This document shows positions 46,801-55,182 of a DNA stretch of 64,000 nt, one piece after another; position 1 is the stretch's first letter; each line of letters opens with the position of its first letter. A program made the position numbers and the translations under genes. Where the stretch lies: the NCBI GenBank assembly GCA_029269125.1, contig JARHXX010000003.1, positions 62,001-126,000 of the forward strand, given 5' to 3'. The notes under the pieces were generated by a model. It made no database searches and was not told where the DNA came from. It saw nothing but the letters and a program-made list of their open reading frames with translations. The DNA comes from Kiritimatiellaeota bacterium B1221. GTDB taxonomy: Bacteria > Verrucomicrobiota > Kiritimatiellia > SS1-B-03-39 > UBA6053.

Positions 46801-47167
46801 AGATGAACATGCCTGTTTTCTGCCCGTGAGTTTTATTGAAGACGAGGCTCTGCGGGTAGAAATTTATCGGCGAATCGCGTCCCTCGCCACATGGGAAAAA
46901 GTGCAGGAGCTCGAACAGGAATTACAGGACAGATTTGGCAGATTACCTGTGGCCGTTTTAAACCTGATTAAAGTCGCACGCATCCGCATCGCGGCCTCCG
47001 CCTTGGGGCTAAACGAAGTGGATGTGCAAAAAGATAAGCTCATCCTCAGGATGCCCGGTGGAAAATTTCTGCAGCGGCATCATAAAATGCCCCGCTTATA
47101 TGGAAAATCCGTTGCGGACCGGCTGGATGAGCTGTTGCACATCCTCACCCATTGGCACGACGAATAA
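43859..47167 (+). CDS. mfd: Transcription-repair coupling factor
   Basis: The protein has 1102 residues, slightly shorter than the E. coli protein. Mfd removes stalled RNA polymerase at DNA lesions and recruits UvrA. The N-terminal UvrB-homology modules contain KRGGVLDLWPPNQPSPFRLEFFGDEVDSIR. The RNA-polymerase-interacting CarD-like domain has GEWVVHLDHGIGKYLGL. The RecG-like motor has RLICGDVGYGKTEVAMRA (Walker A), IIDEEQRFGV (DEEQ box), TLSATPIPRT and the TRG motif region. The C-terminal TRCF domain follows (about 985-1080). No SD is evident before either ATG 43859 or 43880. Confidence 0.97.
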   Translation: MGLSYPLMSATSFASTFPPVFQFPPALADSFLPEGDRCALQACSSAAAAAILKAWMQSAPAYTVVVTDSARSLETLYQDYHTLSGGDMASTAYFPGWEDLTDADLHGVSPEIAGDRLQTLTRLHQSDQPLLVFTDIQSLMQPVPQPDALASRTLDVKVGSSFDLESFAEKLLDRGYHFEPEVTDKGEAAKRGGVLDLWPPNQPSPFRLEFFGDEVDSIRSFDPATQRSLEKAQEIQILPAREASTEAKANFTDYLRPDTRWLWLDYPSVADHAVLYQESKEDPHIRWHELQHLIKSCSFKGMLKTGDALHGDPLPLQLEACAGLSDVPRAGDVTTRLEAARMKLIEEQCHLAQHGWTVVFCLNTEGSRARFLEAYSKQFRGIPSVYCVEGMLSEGFKIAELQLSVMGERDIYGLRKPVRNKYDPHAATRSKGSGNMGSRLSGWTEIEPGEWVVHLDHGIGKYLGLYEIEVAGQSQEVLSIEYADNAKLHVPVAQAHLLSRYMGVGGVVPEPHHLGGSSWGRQKITAEKAVQDLAAQLLQTQAVREAHPGHAFGTDNAWQAEFEATFPFAETADQESAIAETKSDMEQARPMDRLICGDVGYGKTEVAMRAAFKAVMDGKQVAMLVPTTILALQHYQSFLERMAAFPVKIEMLSRFRTAAESRDVLLRLAQGQVDIVIGTHRVVSKDVHFKDLGLVIIDEEQRFGVRHKERLKEMKAMVDVLTLSATPIPRTLYLSLTGARDVSSIQTAPRERLPVKTEVHEFEDEAVRKAVLRELNRGGQIFFLHNRVQTLNKIRLHLQDLIPEARISMAHGQMPERQLESIMRQFSNGESDLLLCTTIIESGVDMPNVNTMIIDRADRFGLAELYQLRGRVGRYKHQAYCLLLLPSQGGSKAIARERIRVIRKYSALGSGFKIALRDLEIRGAGNLLGPQQSGHIASVGFELYCQLLEQSIRRLKKLPPEKIVDIKVRIGFLNLRPDAREDEHACFLPVSFIEDEALRVEIYRRIASLATWEKVQELEQELQDRFGRLPVAVLNLIKVARIRIAASALGLNEVDVQKDKLILRMPGGKFLQRHHKMPRLYGKSVADRLDELLHILTHWHDE

Positions 47168-47168
47168 A

Positions 47169-47924
47169 TTAACGTGGAAACCAGTTCTGGAGAATTTTCT
47201 CTCCGGATTTGTCATTTTTAATCTCTTCCAAAATAAGATTCACTTCTTCCAATAATTCAGAGTTGTTTTTGGAGATGCCCCAGGCCAGAGACTCATTGTT
47301 CAGCAATTTCGGAAACGCAGCCAGATCCGCTTCATTTTCCGCCGCGATCCACCAGATAAGCGGCGCATCATGAATAACCATATTCACTTTACCTTTCTTG
47401 AGGGCGGAGACCGCAGATTCTTTATCGTTGTACACCAGGATTTTTGCATTCGTATAGGTGTTTCTGGCGAAAATTTCTCCGGTGGTGTTTTTGATCACCC
47501 CAATGGTCGAACTTTGATGACGGATGACGCTTTGAATAAGCCCGGCCGACGCGTAATCTGTCCGCCTGAATAGTGCGGTTAAACCCGCAACCATAAATGG
47601 TTTGGTGAAATTGATTCGGTATTCCCGGGTTGAGGTGATGGTCATCCCGGACATAATAATATCGGTTTTGTTTTCTTCCAAATAATTGATTTGTTTTGAC
47701 CAGGGCACCTCAACAAATACCAGCTCCCTGCCCAGTTCTTTACTGATTTTACGGGCAAAATCCGCTTCCACCCCGGAGATTTGGCCCGCTTGTTTGAAAA
47801 TCAAAGGGGGGGAATCAGGTGAGACCCCTACGCGTAATTTGCCTGGATCCGGCGCCGGAGTGCTGCTCACACAACCGGTAAGGAAAACAAAGGAGAGTAA
47901 TAAAAGGAAAAATGATTTTATCAT
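47169..47924 (-). CDS. Amino-acid-type ABC transporter substrate-binding lipoprotein
   Basis: The protein has 251 residues. A lipoprotein signal (IKSFFLLLLSFVFLTGC) is followed by a family 3 solute-binding fold: LRVGVSPDSPPLIFKQAGQISGVEADFA, then SGMTITSTREYRINFTKPF and GVIKNTTGEIFA. Such proteins bind polar amino acids or act as sensors. No permease or ATPase gene is near, so it is another orphan binding protein. It converges with mfd with one base between the stops. Confidence 0.9.
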   Translation of the reverse strand: MIKSFFLLLLSFVFLTGCVSSTPAPDPGKLRVGVSPDSPPLIFKQAGQISGVEADFARKISKELGRELVFVEVPWSKQINYLEENKTDIIMSGMTITSTREYRINFTKPFMVAGLTALFRRTDYASAGLIQSVIRHQSSTIGVIKNTTGEIFARNTYTNAKILVYNDKESAVSALKKGKVNMVIHDAPLIWWIAAENEADLAAFPKLLNNESLAWGISKNNSELLEEVNLILEEIKNDKSGEKILQNWFPR

Positions 47925-48072
47925 GAACGTACCCGAAAAGTTTAGAAACGTGATTCATCATACTATGCGGAAAAAATTTAAAAGTGCCATCCCTAAATGA
48001 ATCTGGCTGTTCTTTCTAAACCCGCAGACTTCCAGGCTCGACAAATGCCCGTAGATCCTATGAAGAAGAATC

Positions 48073-48786
48073 ATGTCTGATACTCCTGCCCTTTCTGTCA
48101 TTCTTCCGGTCTATAACGAATCCGAAGCCATCATTCCTGTCCTCAAGGAACTGGCCGGTGTTTTAGAGAAACGCTGGTCCTCCCACTGGGAAATTTTGGC
48201 GGTGAATGATGGGTCAAATGATGATACTGCAGATAAAATTCTGGAAATTGCCGCGCAATATCCCGGAATCCGCCTGCTGAATCTTGCCCAAAATGTGGGG
48301 CAGTCCGGTGCCTTGTGGATGGGGTTCCGAGAGGCCAAATCCGATTGGATTGCCACCCTGGATGCCGATGGTCAAAACGATCCTGCAGATTTGCCGGGGA
48401 TGTGGGATGGTATCGGTGACGCGGATGCCATTTTCGGCTACCGGGCGGAACGGAAAGACACCTGGTCAAAAAAAATGGGAAGCAAACTGGCTAACGGCGT
48501 GCGCAATGGCATCTTGAAAGAAGAAATCCGGGACACCGGTTGTGCCATAAAGATTTTCAGAAAGTCCCTTACCTTCCGGCTCATGCCCTGGAATGGGATG
48601 CACCGATTTTTAGGCTCCCTGTTTTTTATGCAACAAGCCAAAATTGTGCAGCAGCCGGTCAACCACCGTCCCCGCTCAGCGGGCACCAGTAAATATACCA
48701 ACTGGGGACGTCTCAAGAAAACCTGGTGGGATCTGTTTGCCGTCCGCTGGTTACGTTCCCGTTATGTGCACGTGAAGCTGAAGTAA
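48073..48786 (+). CDS. Glycosyltransferase family 2 (dolichol-phosphate mannosyltransferase-like)
   Basis: The protein has 237 residues. LSVILPVYNESEAIIPVL, AVNDGSNDDTADKI and the DXD-containing ATLDADGQNDPADLP are the GT-A motifs for nucleotide-sugar binding. CAIKIFRKS and MHRFLGSLF are also typical of the DPM1-like group. It transfers a sugar from a nucleotide donor, probably onto a polyprenyl phosphate. The C-terminal membrane helices of the long DPM/ArnC form are absent. A strong bidirectional terminator follows. Confidence 0.9.
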   Translation: MSDTPALSVILPVYNESEAIIPVLKELAGVLEKRWSSHWEILAVNDGSNDDTADKILEIAAQYPGIRLLNLAQNVGQSGALWMGFREAKSDWIATLDADGQNDPADLPGMWDGIGDADAIFGYRAERKDTWSKKMGSKLANGVRNGILKEEIRDTGCAIKIFRKSLTFRLMPWNGMHRFLGSLFFMQQAKIVQQPVNHRPRSAGTSKYTNWGRLKKTWWDLFAVRWLRSRYVHVKLK

Positions 48787-48850
48787 AGTAACGCGGACAT
48801 TTCTGTCTGTGGCAGGCAACGGTACACCTTTTTCTCTCTATAAAAAAAGA

Positions 48851-48880
48851 AAAAGAAAAGGGCTTTCGCCCTTTTCTTTT
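48851..48880. terminator. Bidirectional intrinsic terminator between the glycosyltransferase and leuD
   Basis: AAAAGAAAAGGGC (48851-48863) pairs perfectly with GCCCTTTTCTTTT (48868-48880) around TTTC. The A- and T-rich flanks give a U tract on both strands, so it can end transcripts arriving from either side of this convergent pair. Confidence 0.9.
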
Positions 48881-48907
48881 ATCCACAGACAGGATGTCTA
48901 TGACCCT

Positions 48908-48924
48908 TCAGGCTGAAAGCCTGA
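48908..48924. repeat. Short palindromic repeat
   Basis: TCAGGCTGAAAGCCTGA is a perfect 7-bp stem with a GAA loop. A related palindrome (TTCAGCTTCTAGAGGCTGAA) occurs at 51770-51789. Confidence 0.7.
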
Positions 48925-48925
48925 G

Positions 48926-49564
48926 TTACTGATGAATCCAGGTCGCGTGGGTCTGTTCAAATTTCTCGATATCCTCGAGGTACAGCAAAGACTCTTCAAT
49001 ATCATCGAGACCTTTCAGCAACTTGTTTTTGACACTGGGATCGTAATCAAAATCAAAGGTGATTTCGGTTTCTCCGTGCAGGGTCAGCTGTTGTTTTTCC
49101 AGGTCCACCGTCGCTTCCAGTCCTTCTTCGCCATAGACGGCCTGAAAGATGGTTTCCACTTCAGCTTCGGACAGTTCAATGGTTACGACGCCGTTTTTGG
49201 AGCAGTTGTTTTTAAAGATATCCGCAAAACCCGGAATGTAGTCATCCCCTTCTCCGCGGTAAGGCGCGATAATGACTTTGTAGCCATCCTGTGCCAAAGC
49301 CCATACGGCATGTTCACGACTGGAACCACAACCAAAGTTGTTGCGGGTCACCAGCAAAGAACGGTCCGCATACCGGGGCGCATTCAGTTCAAATTCCGGA
49401 TTCGGGTCGCCATTTAATACATAGCGCCAATCAAAAAACGCGCTGGGACCAAAACCGGTGCGGGCAATTGATTTCAAAAACTGTTTCGGAATGATCTGGT
49501 CCGTATCCACATTGGCACGGTCCAAAGGTGCGAGTATTCCACGATGTGTTGTAAATGCTTCCAT
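48926..49564 (-). CDS. leuD: 3-isopropylmalate dehydratase small subunit
   Basis: The protein has 212 residues. It pairs with LeuC to isomerise 2-isopropylmalate to 3-isopropylmalate in leucine synthesis. The start at 49564 follows GGAGG, which lies over the end of leuC. The longer frame to 49612 runs inside leuC. Diagnostic motifs are ANVDTDQIIPKQFLK, NFGCGSSREHAVWAL and FADIFKNNCSKNGVV. It is the long (about 200 residue) bacterial form. Confidence 0.97.
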   Translation of the reverse strand: MEAFTTHRGILAPLDRANVDTDQIIPKQFLKSIARTGFGPSAFFDWRYVLNGDPNPEFELNAPRYADRSLLVTRNNFGCGSSREHAVWALAQDGYKVIIAPYRGEGDDYIPGFADIFKNNCSKNGVVTIELSEAEVETIFQAVYGEEGLEATVDLEKQQLTLHGETEITFDFDYDPSVKNKLLKGLDDIEESLLYLEDIEKFEQTHATWIHQ

Positions 49565-49565
49565 A

Positions 49566-50978
49566 TTAGTTACCTCCATTCCAGTTGCGAATATCCACGA
49601 AGTGACCGGCAACCGCGGTGGCCGCCGCCATTTCAGGACTCACCAAGTGGGTCCGGCCGCCAGCTCCCTGACGTCCTTCAAAATTACGGTTAGATGTTGA
49701 TGCACAACGTTCCTGTGGTGCCAGCTTGTCCGGATTCATGGCCAGACACATGCTGCATCCCGCCCAGCGCCATTCAGCACCGGCCGCGATAAAGATTTTA
49801 TCCAACCCTTCTTCCATCGCCTGTTTGCGAACCTGTTGTGATCCGGGAACCACCAGCAATTTAATATGATCGGCTTTCTTTTTGCCCTCTAAAACTTTGG
49901 CGGCCCGACGTAAATCTTCGATCCGTGAGTTGGTGCAACTGCCGATAAAAACCGTATCCAGTTTGCAATCAGTCAAAGACTGGCCGGCTTTCAGACCCAT
50001 GTAATCCAAAGCTTTTTGCACATCGCTTGCGGAGTAACCGGGAACCTCATCCAAACCGGGAACCGGCGCATCCACATCAATCACCATACCGGGACTGGTT
50101 CCCCAGCTGACTTGCGGGGCAATTTTTGATGCATCAATCACCAGAGTGCGATCAAATTTAGCGTCCGGATCACTGGGAAGTTTTTTCCATTCTTCAATGG
50201 CTTTTTCCAGCGCTTCCCCTTTGGGGACAAATGGACGGTCTTTTGCCAGGACATAATCGATGGTGGTTTGGTCAGGCGCAATTAATCCCGCCTTGGCTCC
50301 CCCTTCAATCGCCATATTACAGATGGTCATCCGCGCTTCCATGGTCAGAGACTCAACCGCCTCTCCGCAGAATTCAAATACAGAACCCGTGGCTCCGGCA
50401 GTACCGATGATACCAATCAGTTTCAGCACCATGTCTTTGGAAGTTACGTGGGGCTGTAATTTACCGGTAAATTCAACTTTGAACGTTTTGGGTTTTTTCT
50501 GACGTAAAGTCTGAGTGGCCAATACGTGTTCGACTTCTGAGGTGCCAATCCCGAAAGCCAAAGTGCCGAAGGCACCGTGTGTGGACGTATGGGAGTCGCC
50601 ACAAACCAAAGTCAGTCCCGGAACCGTAATACCCATTTCAGGGCCGATCACATGGACAATCCCCTGATGGTCATCACCGATGCCATAAAGATGAATGCCA
50701 TTTTCCTTACAATTGCTTTCCAGTGCCTCAACCTGCGCTTTGGAAACCGGATCTGTAATGGTCAACCGGGTATCGTCCGTTGGCACATTATGATCCATGG
50801 TGGAAAACGTCAGTTCCGGATGACGCACTTTACGACCGGTCAAACGCAGACCTTCAAAAGCCTGCGGACTGGTCACCTCGTGCACCAGGTGACGGTCAAT
50901 ATACAATAACGAAGTGCCATCGGGCAGTTCGCGGACCACATGTCGGTCCCAGATTTTATCAAAAAGAGTTTTAGCCAT
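49566..50978 (-). CDS. leuC: 3-isopropylmalate dehydratase large subunit
   Basis: The protein has 470 residues. The aconitase-type 4Fe-4S cluster is bound by the cysteines in [15 protein letters not shown] and [16 protein letters not shown]. The N-terminus [14 protein letters not shown] and [13 protein letters not shown] are diagnostic. The start at 50978 follows AGGA. The longer frame to 51032 lacks support. It is directly upstream of leuD with coupled translation. The other leucine genes (leuA, leuB) are not in the window. Confidence 0.97.
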   Translation of the reverse strand: MAKTLFDKIWDRHVVRELPDGTSLLYIDRHLVHEVTSPQAFEGLRLTGRKVRHPELTFSTMDHNVPTDDTRLTITDPVSKAQVEALESNCKENGIHLYGIGDDHQGIVHVIGPEMGITVPGLTLVCGDSHTSTHGAFGTLAFGIGTSEVEHVLATQTLRQKKPKTFKVEFTGKLQPHVTSKDMVLKLIGIIGTAGATGSVFEFCGEAVESLTMEARMTICNMAIEGGAKAGLIAPDQTTIDYVLAKDRPFVPKGEALEKAIEEWKKLPSDPDAKFDRTLVIDASKIAPQVSWGTSPGMVIDVDAPVPGLDEVPGYSASDVQKALDYMGLKAGQSLTDCKLDTVFIGSCTNSRIEDLRRAAKVLEGKKKADHIKLLVVPGSQQVRKQAMEEGLDKIFIAAGAEWRWAGCSMCLAMNPDKLAPQERCASTSNRNFEGRQGAGGRTHLVSPEMAAATAVAGHFVDIRNWNGGN

Positions 50979-51095
50979 ATGCAATTCCTGTGATTTAAAG
51001 GGGGGCACTTTATAACTCAAAATTCCCTTCATGCAATCATAAGACGCGAGAGAATCGCCCCTTCTAACAAAAACGAAATTTTTTAAATAAAACGC

Positions 51096-51125
51096 TTGCC
51101 AAAAGAACCCGGCCTGTAGTATGTT
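51096..51125 (+). promoter_or_regulatory. Candidate promoter of the initiator tRNA gene
   Basis: TTGCCA (51096-51101) and TATGTT (51120-51125) are separated by 18 bases. A run of A and T just upstream could serve as an UP element. The predicted transcript would start about 55 bases before the tRNA. The matches are five and four of six bases. Confidence 0.45.
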
Positions 51126-51188
51126 CTTGCCTCCAACTTAAAGGAAACCCTTCCACACCTGGAGGAGACAAGTTTCCAAGGATTTCAT

Positions 51189-51265
<77 letters not shown>

Positions 51266-51268
51266 ATT

Positions 51269-51297
51269 TACCCAGTCGAAAGACTGGGTATTTTTTT
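51269..51297 (+). terminator. Intrinsic terminator of tRNA-fMet
   Basis: TACCCAGTC (51269-51277) pairs with GACTGGGTA (51282-51290) around a GAAA tetraloop and is followed by seven T (51291-51297). This is a textbook terminator 3 bases after the CCA end. Confidence 0.95.
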
Positions 51298-51811
51298 GTA
51301 CGGGAGGAGGAGTTGAACCGAATAGGTTCATTACGACCACCGGGGGCGGAGGGAGAAACGGCCACGAATGTGGCTCCCGCAGGGACGAGCTGCGGGGGAA
51401 GCTGCGACGCAAATCCTACTCCCGCTAGCAACCTTCGCGTCAGACCGGTTCTTTAATTAGAACCGGCCCGCTTGCTTCGGTTGGCACGCCATGATGAATT
51501 CTGAACTCCACCTGAAAAGCGGATCCGGACGATGATCTGAATGATTTTAAAATCGCCCCCCTTCTATTTTGGATCGCTCATGGAAATAGCAAAACTTTTC
51601 GTAATCCCGTAGCTGCAACCGTCCCGGATGCACTACATCCCCCTTCTGTTTTGGATTGTTTGGAATAAATAGGTCAACGATGGGTCAACGTTTTGAAATA
51701 GATGTTCACCCGGGGACCCGGATGCAGATGGCCTCGCTAGCCCCCAACCTCCTTTCCCCGCTTCTGTCCTTCAGCTTCTAGAGGCTGAAATCCCCAGCAT
51801 ACGCTTATTCA
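51298..51811. other. Gene-free island edge with tRNA fragment and repeats
   Basis: I can support no protein gene here. The stretch contains the tRNA-end copy (51410-51427), a perfect palindrome CCGGTTCT/AGAACCGG (51445-51466), two near-identical 20-base repeats (51557-51576 and 51639-51658, 18 of 20 equal) and a palindrome at 51770-51789. Open frames here are shadows of tRNA sequence. Confidence 0.6.
51410..51427 (+). repeat. Direct repeat of the tRNA-fMet 3' end (possible att scar)
   Basis: The 18 bases CAAATCCTACTCCCGCTA are identical to 51245-51262 inside the tRNA. With one mismatch the match extends by CAA to 51431. Copies of tRNA 3' ends mark integrase attachment sites. Here the copy lies at the start of the accessory island. 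No integrase gene is visible in the window. Confidence 0.6.
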
Positions 51812-51864
51812 AAAAATAATTTCACTTTTTTGCGGAAATCACGGCTCCTCCAAACTTCGGGTGA
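51812..51864 (+). promoter_or_regulatory. Bipartite promoter-like element, copy 2
   Basis: ACTTTTTTGCGGAAA (51824-51838) is followed after exactly 17 bases by TTCGGGTGA (51856-51864). Together with the AT-rich block starting at 51812 it repeats the element at 25553-25605. The downstream gene starts 36 bases after the second box, consistent with a promoter and a short leader. Confidence 0.65.
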
Positions 51865-51900
51865 ATGAAGACCTTAAAACCCGAACCTTAGGAGAAGATG

Positions 51901-52503
51901 ATGGAACCTCATAATGAAGAACAAACCGAAGCCTGGATGTGTCAACGTCGCCAACAATTACGCAATCAATTGGAGGAAGTATCCGGGGGCATGGCGATGT
52001 TTGGTTGCGGCGCCACTGATGGTCTCCCCCTTGAGGTTGAAATCAAATTTCTGGAGCATGTTTTGAGTTTTGAATTGGCTGAAACTACTACCTGGAAGCG
52101 GATTTTAGCTGAGCAAGGATACAGCATGCCGGCACCCGAAACCTTGTCTGACGAAGAAATGTCTGTGGAAGTATGGGAGGTCATACAACGGTTGGGGGAT
52201 CTTCAGTGTTATTTGGATTTCACAGATCATCTTTCCGATCAGGAACTCTACAAAAAGTTGTACGAAAGATTAGATGAACCAACGGAGGATATTCGGATGA
52301 TTCCCCAGGGAAGTGCCTGCCATCTGGAAATGCTACTCTCGGGTGAGGAGGAAGATGACCTGATTTGGCTGAAATATTTTGCGGATGAAAAAACGCGTCA
52401 AATGTGGCATCAGGAATTTAACTTTCAGCTGCCAGCTCATAGGGAAGCCCCCTATGATAGAGATCATTTGCTCCCCCACCCTCCATGGCCTGGGACAGAG
52501 TGA
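51901..52503 (+). CDS. Hypothetical acidic protein under the shared promoter-like element
   Basis: The protein has about 200 residues, is soluble and acidic, and I do not recognise it. The start is the second of two ATG codons (51898, 51901). AGGAG is 7 bases from the second. Helical segments (EAWMCQRRQQLRNQLEEV, PLEVEIKFLEHVLSFELAE) are visible. No signal peptide, membrane span or catalytic motif stands out. The upstream element suggests that it shares control with the secreted protein at 25633. It lies on the plus strand, convergent with the HNH-ended operon. Confidence 0.7.
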   Translation: MEPHNEEQTEAWMCQRRQQLRNQLEEVSGGMAMFGCGATDGLPLEVEIKFLEHVLSFELAETTTWKRILAEQGYSMPAPETLSDEEMSVEVWEVIQRLGDLQCYLDFTDHLSDQELYKKLYERLDEPTEDIRMIPQGSACHLEMLLSGEEEDDLIWLKYFADEKTRQMWHQEFNFQLPAHREAPYDRDHLLPHPPWPGTE

Positions 52504-52609
52504 ATGGCTGAGGGTTGCTCTCACGGGGGCACTGAGGCACAGGGTTTAGGATAGAAAGGTAGAGGGTTAAACGAGGCTTTTATTTACTTATGCTTGTATC
52601 AGGACTGCA

Positions 52610-53587
52610 TCAAAAATTTGCGGCAAAACGGTCCAAGTGTGAGGCGAGATTTTGTGGAGCCGGCCAATAGCGTTTGTCTGAAGGCAACTTAATTTTTTGA
52701 CCGTGGAATTGTTGGATGGAATAAACCGAATTTTTTGGTTCGTGCAGTCGTTTCGACACTCTCAGCGTATACTGTTCAGGATCCACCGCCACCAATCCCC
52801 GGTCAAACGCACGGTGCAGGGTTGGACAGAGCGCCAGACCATTGGTAATGGTATCATCATGGGACGCGCTAAACGGCACAATATGACAGGCATCCAGTAG
52901 AGACGCATTCACGGTGGTTTCCACCCGCAACCCTGAGATGCAACAACTGTGGGAATAAATCAACGGCACCTTGCGTTTAAACATCCCGCCACGAATAAAA
53001 ACTTCCTCTTCAAAACTATTCTTGTCTAGAGAAGCCTGTAAACGCTGGTACTCCGTAGCATACTGATGGGAAGATCCTTCCATAATCTGCTTTTCAATGT
53101 TTAACAGGTAATCAGAGGCCTGCAGATCCACATATTCGCCCCCTCCAAAATAGCAGTTCAACAAGGTCTCTTTTAAAATTTGTCTATGCGCAGGCGACAA
53201 CAGCAGCGCAAACAATTCCGGATCTAATTGGACATAAGCCACCGCCTTGTTCAGCACCCCAATAGAACTACACCGACGGGTGATTTTCAGCCATTCCTCA
53301 AAACCCGGATTAGGAATGTGATGCCAAAATTTTTCACTGCGCAAATAGAAAAAAGGTTGGGCAATTAAAGGGGAATGTTCGGTGGTCACCACTTGTTGCC
53401 AAATTGATTTAAAACCGCACACCAATTCGGGGGAAAGCAGGATTCTGTTGTCGTTGATCCAGCTCTCTTCCACCCCACGCAACACCGTCAGCAACAACAC
53501 CGGTTTATGCGGTGCAGGTCCATGTACAGACACCCCTTGACGCAGCGTTGAAAATTTTCTTACATAGGTTTGCAGCGCTTCATTCAT
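52610..53587 (-). CDS. HNH endonuclease, restriction-type
   Basis: The protein has 325 residues. The C-terminal HNH_2 domain (about 210-290) reads CCISGLR ... LLDACHIVPFSASHDDTITNGLALCPTLHRAFDRGLV. It includes the catalytic His and the N and H that bind metal. The N-terminal part carries HKPVLLLTVLRGV, a motif frequent in restriction-like HNH proteins. It may read DNA modification, but this is inference. It is the last gene of the operon satD - DUF3307 - NERD - HNH and follows the NERD gene by 6 bases. Confidence 0.9.
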   Translation of the reverse strand: MNEALQTYVRKFSTLRQGVSVHGPAPHKPVLLLTVLRGVEESWINDNRILLSPELVCGFKSIWQQVVTTEHSPLIAQPFFYLRSEKFWHHIPNPGFEEWLKITRRCSSIGVLNKAVAYVQLDPELFALLLSPAHRQILKETLLNCYFGGGEYVDLQASDYLLNIEKQIMEGSSHQYATEYQRLQASLDKNSFEEEVFIRGGMFKRKVPLIYSHSCCISGLRVETTVNASLLDACHIVPFSASHDDTITNGLALCPTLHRAFDRGLVAVDPEQYTLRVSKRLHEPKNSVYSIQQFHGQKIKLPSDKRYWPAPQNLASHLDRFAANF

Positions 53588-53593
53588 GGCACA

Positions 53594-54364
53594 TTAAGTC
53601 GCCCGATTCAGTTCCTTCAATTTGGCAGATATTTTGCGCACCGTTTCCTGAGAATATTTTTGTTCACGAGACAAAATAAACGAGCCGACCCCATTTTGGT
53701 TCACGACCTGCAACCCATTGGGGTTGAATCGGGTCAATTGCACGTAACGGTCCCAAAAGCATAACATCGGCACCACCCAAAGTTTTTCCTGAACCAAAGG
53801 CTGAAGGATCGTTTGTAATTTTGCCGCTTGCCGAAGAGGTTGCTTGAGAATTTTTTTATCCTGTACCCAGGTGCCAATTTTGAGTTGCTCCCCATCAAAC
53901 ACGATACGGTCATCCTGAGGCACCCCCTTGCCTGTCCAGTTTTTGGTTTCCAAGGTAAACACCCCGGATGGCCCCACGATGATGTGATCGATATTCTCGG
54001 TACCCCTTTCGTCTTTCAAAATAAAATCGTGAAACACATCAAATCCCGATTTGCGAATTTCATCCAATTGCTCTTCAACCAAGCGTTCCCCTATTTCCCC
54101 TTTGCGTAAATTCCGCAACCGCTTTTTTAAAATGAACAACTTCCGAAACAACATCATCATATATCCAAATCCAAGCACCGTAAGTATCCCTTGAGTGTAA
54201 AGATTATATCCAGGGATCAAATAGATCGTCCACGAAAAGAAAATCGCCATAAAAATCATTGCGCATTGCATTAAGAGGTCTTGCATTTCATCATTCAAAA
54301 TCTGGTCAATCTGTGTGCGTAAGGATTCACCTGCTTGGCGGATGGGTTTGGGGCAATCATTCAT
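53594..54364 (-). CDS. NERD-domain protein, membrane-anchored nuclease-related
   Basis: The protein has 256 residues. Two membrane segments (about 33-70) precede a NERD domain (about 90-200) with GEIGERLVEEQLDEI, TENIDHIIVGPSGVFTLETKNWTG. The D and ExK of the PD-(D/E)XK fold are present. NERD domains are thought to process nucleic acid and occur in defence loci. The gene overlaps the DUF3307 gene upstream by 4 bases and is followed by the HNH gene, so all are probably one transcript. Confidence 0.9.
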   Translation of the reverse strand: MNDCPKPIRQAGESLRTQIDQILNDEMQDLLMQCAMIFMAIFFSWTIYLIPGYNLYTQGILTVLGFGYMMMLFRKLFILKKRLRNLRKGEIGERLVEEQLDEIRKSGFDVFHDFILKDERGTENIDHIIVGPSGVFTLETKNWTGKGVPQDDRIVFDGEQLKIGTWVQDKKILKQPLRQAAKLQTILQPLVQEKLWVVPMLCFWDRYVQLTRFNPNGLQVVNQNGVGSFILSREQKYSQETVRKISAKLKELNRAT

Positions 54365-55038
54365 AACGATACGGCCATCATGGTGAGGAAGGTTGAAGCG
54401 ATGGCGAGAGTGAAACTTAACAACGTGCCGATCAAAACATATTCGGCGAGCTCCTGCTTTTTGGCTTCCTCAAAACGCAGAATCGATTTTGCGGCCACCA
54501 GAAAACCAATCGCCCCGGGTTGCCCGATCAAAATCAGCAGAAAAATCAGGGAGCGCTCCAGATTCCCAATGCATGCGCCCCCATGCTTTAAGCCTTTTAC
54601 TACCAGACCATTTTCCTCCACCAATGCTTGGGCTACTTTCGCCACGGCAAATCCTGCCCCTTTGGTGACCAGAACAAATCCAGAAATCCAAACCAGTCCT
54701 TCATACCAGGGGTCCGGAGTTAATGTGATGCCCGCCTCACTCAGTCCGCCAGAGAAGAGGCCCAGAATCCCCACATGCACCATTTGGTCGATGAAAAAGG
54801 TCTTCGGCGTATCCGGAAACCGGCATTTACACAAGTCCACTAAGCCATGCAACAATGCGACCGCCAACGGGAGTTTCCACAAGCCCCACTGCATGGCAAC
54901 CAGATACACCAGTGCCCCATGGATCAGCACATGAACCCACCAGCCCTTGATACGCCCCTTGTTTTGGGCAATCCAATTCGTCTGAAACAAAAAATCCCCC
55001 AGTATATGCGCACAGATCAACACTGCGAATTCCCTCAT
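54361..55038 (-). CDS. DUF3307 family multi-span membrane protein
   Basis: The protein has 225 residues and about six membrane segments. The N-terminus ICAHILGDFLFQTNWIAQNKG and the VHVLIHG...ALLHGLVDLCK histidine motifs match DUF3307. Function is unknown. The start at 55038 follows an AGGAGG site 8 bases away. DUF3307 genes often neighbour satD genes, as here. The two are separated by a cluster of four palindromes. Confidence 0.88.
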   Translation of the reverse strand: MREFAVLICAHILGDFLFQTNWIAQNKGRIKGWWVHVLIHGALVYLVAMQWGLWKLPLAVALLHGLVDLCKCRFPDTPKTFFIDQMVHVGILGLFSGGLSEAGITLTPDPWYEGLVWISGFVLVTKGAGFAVAKVAQALVEENGLVVKGLKHGGACIGNLERSLIFLLILIGQPGAIGFLVAAKSILRFEEAKKQELAEYVLIGTLLSFTLAIASTFLTMMAVSL

Positions 55039-55054
55039 GCCTCAACCCTCCTGC

Positions 55055-55182
55055 GCAACCTCCAGAGGTTGCAATAAGCCTTTGCAACCTTCAGAGGTTG
55101 CGAAAAAACTATACGTCTACTGAAAGCCCAATGGCGCAAGCTCAGGAGCTTGCACACCCCTATTGCAAGCTCTACAGCTTGC
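55055..55182. repeat. Cluster of four 18-base palindromes between satD and DUF3307
   Basis: GCAACCTCCAGAGGTTGC (55055-55072), GCAACCTTCAGAGGTTGC (55084-55101), GCAAGCTCAGGAGCTTGC (55136-55153) and GCAAGCTCTACAGCTTGC (55165-55182). Each has a 7- to 8-bp stem. They form two sub-types, CCT/AGG and GCT/AGC. The last overlaps the satD stop region. Confidence 0.85.

Noticed and set aside
47967-47999. GCGGAAA before the glycosyltransferase as another copy of the bipartite element
   Set aside because: The downstream box at the right spacing reads CCCTAAATGA and does not match, and the upstream AT block is absent.
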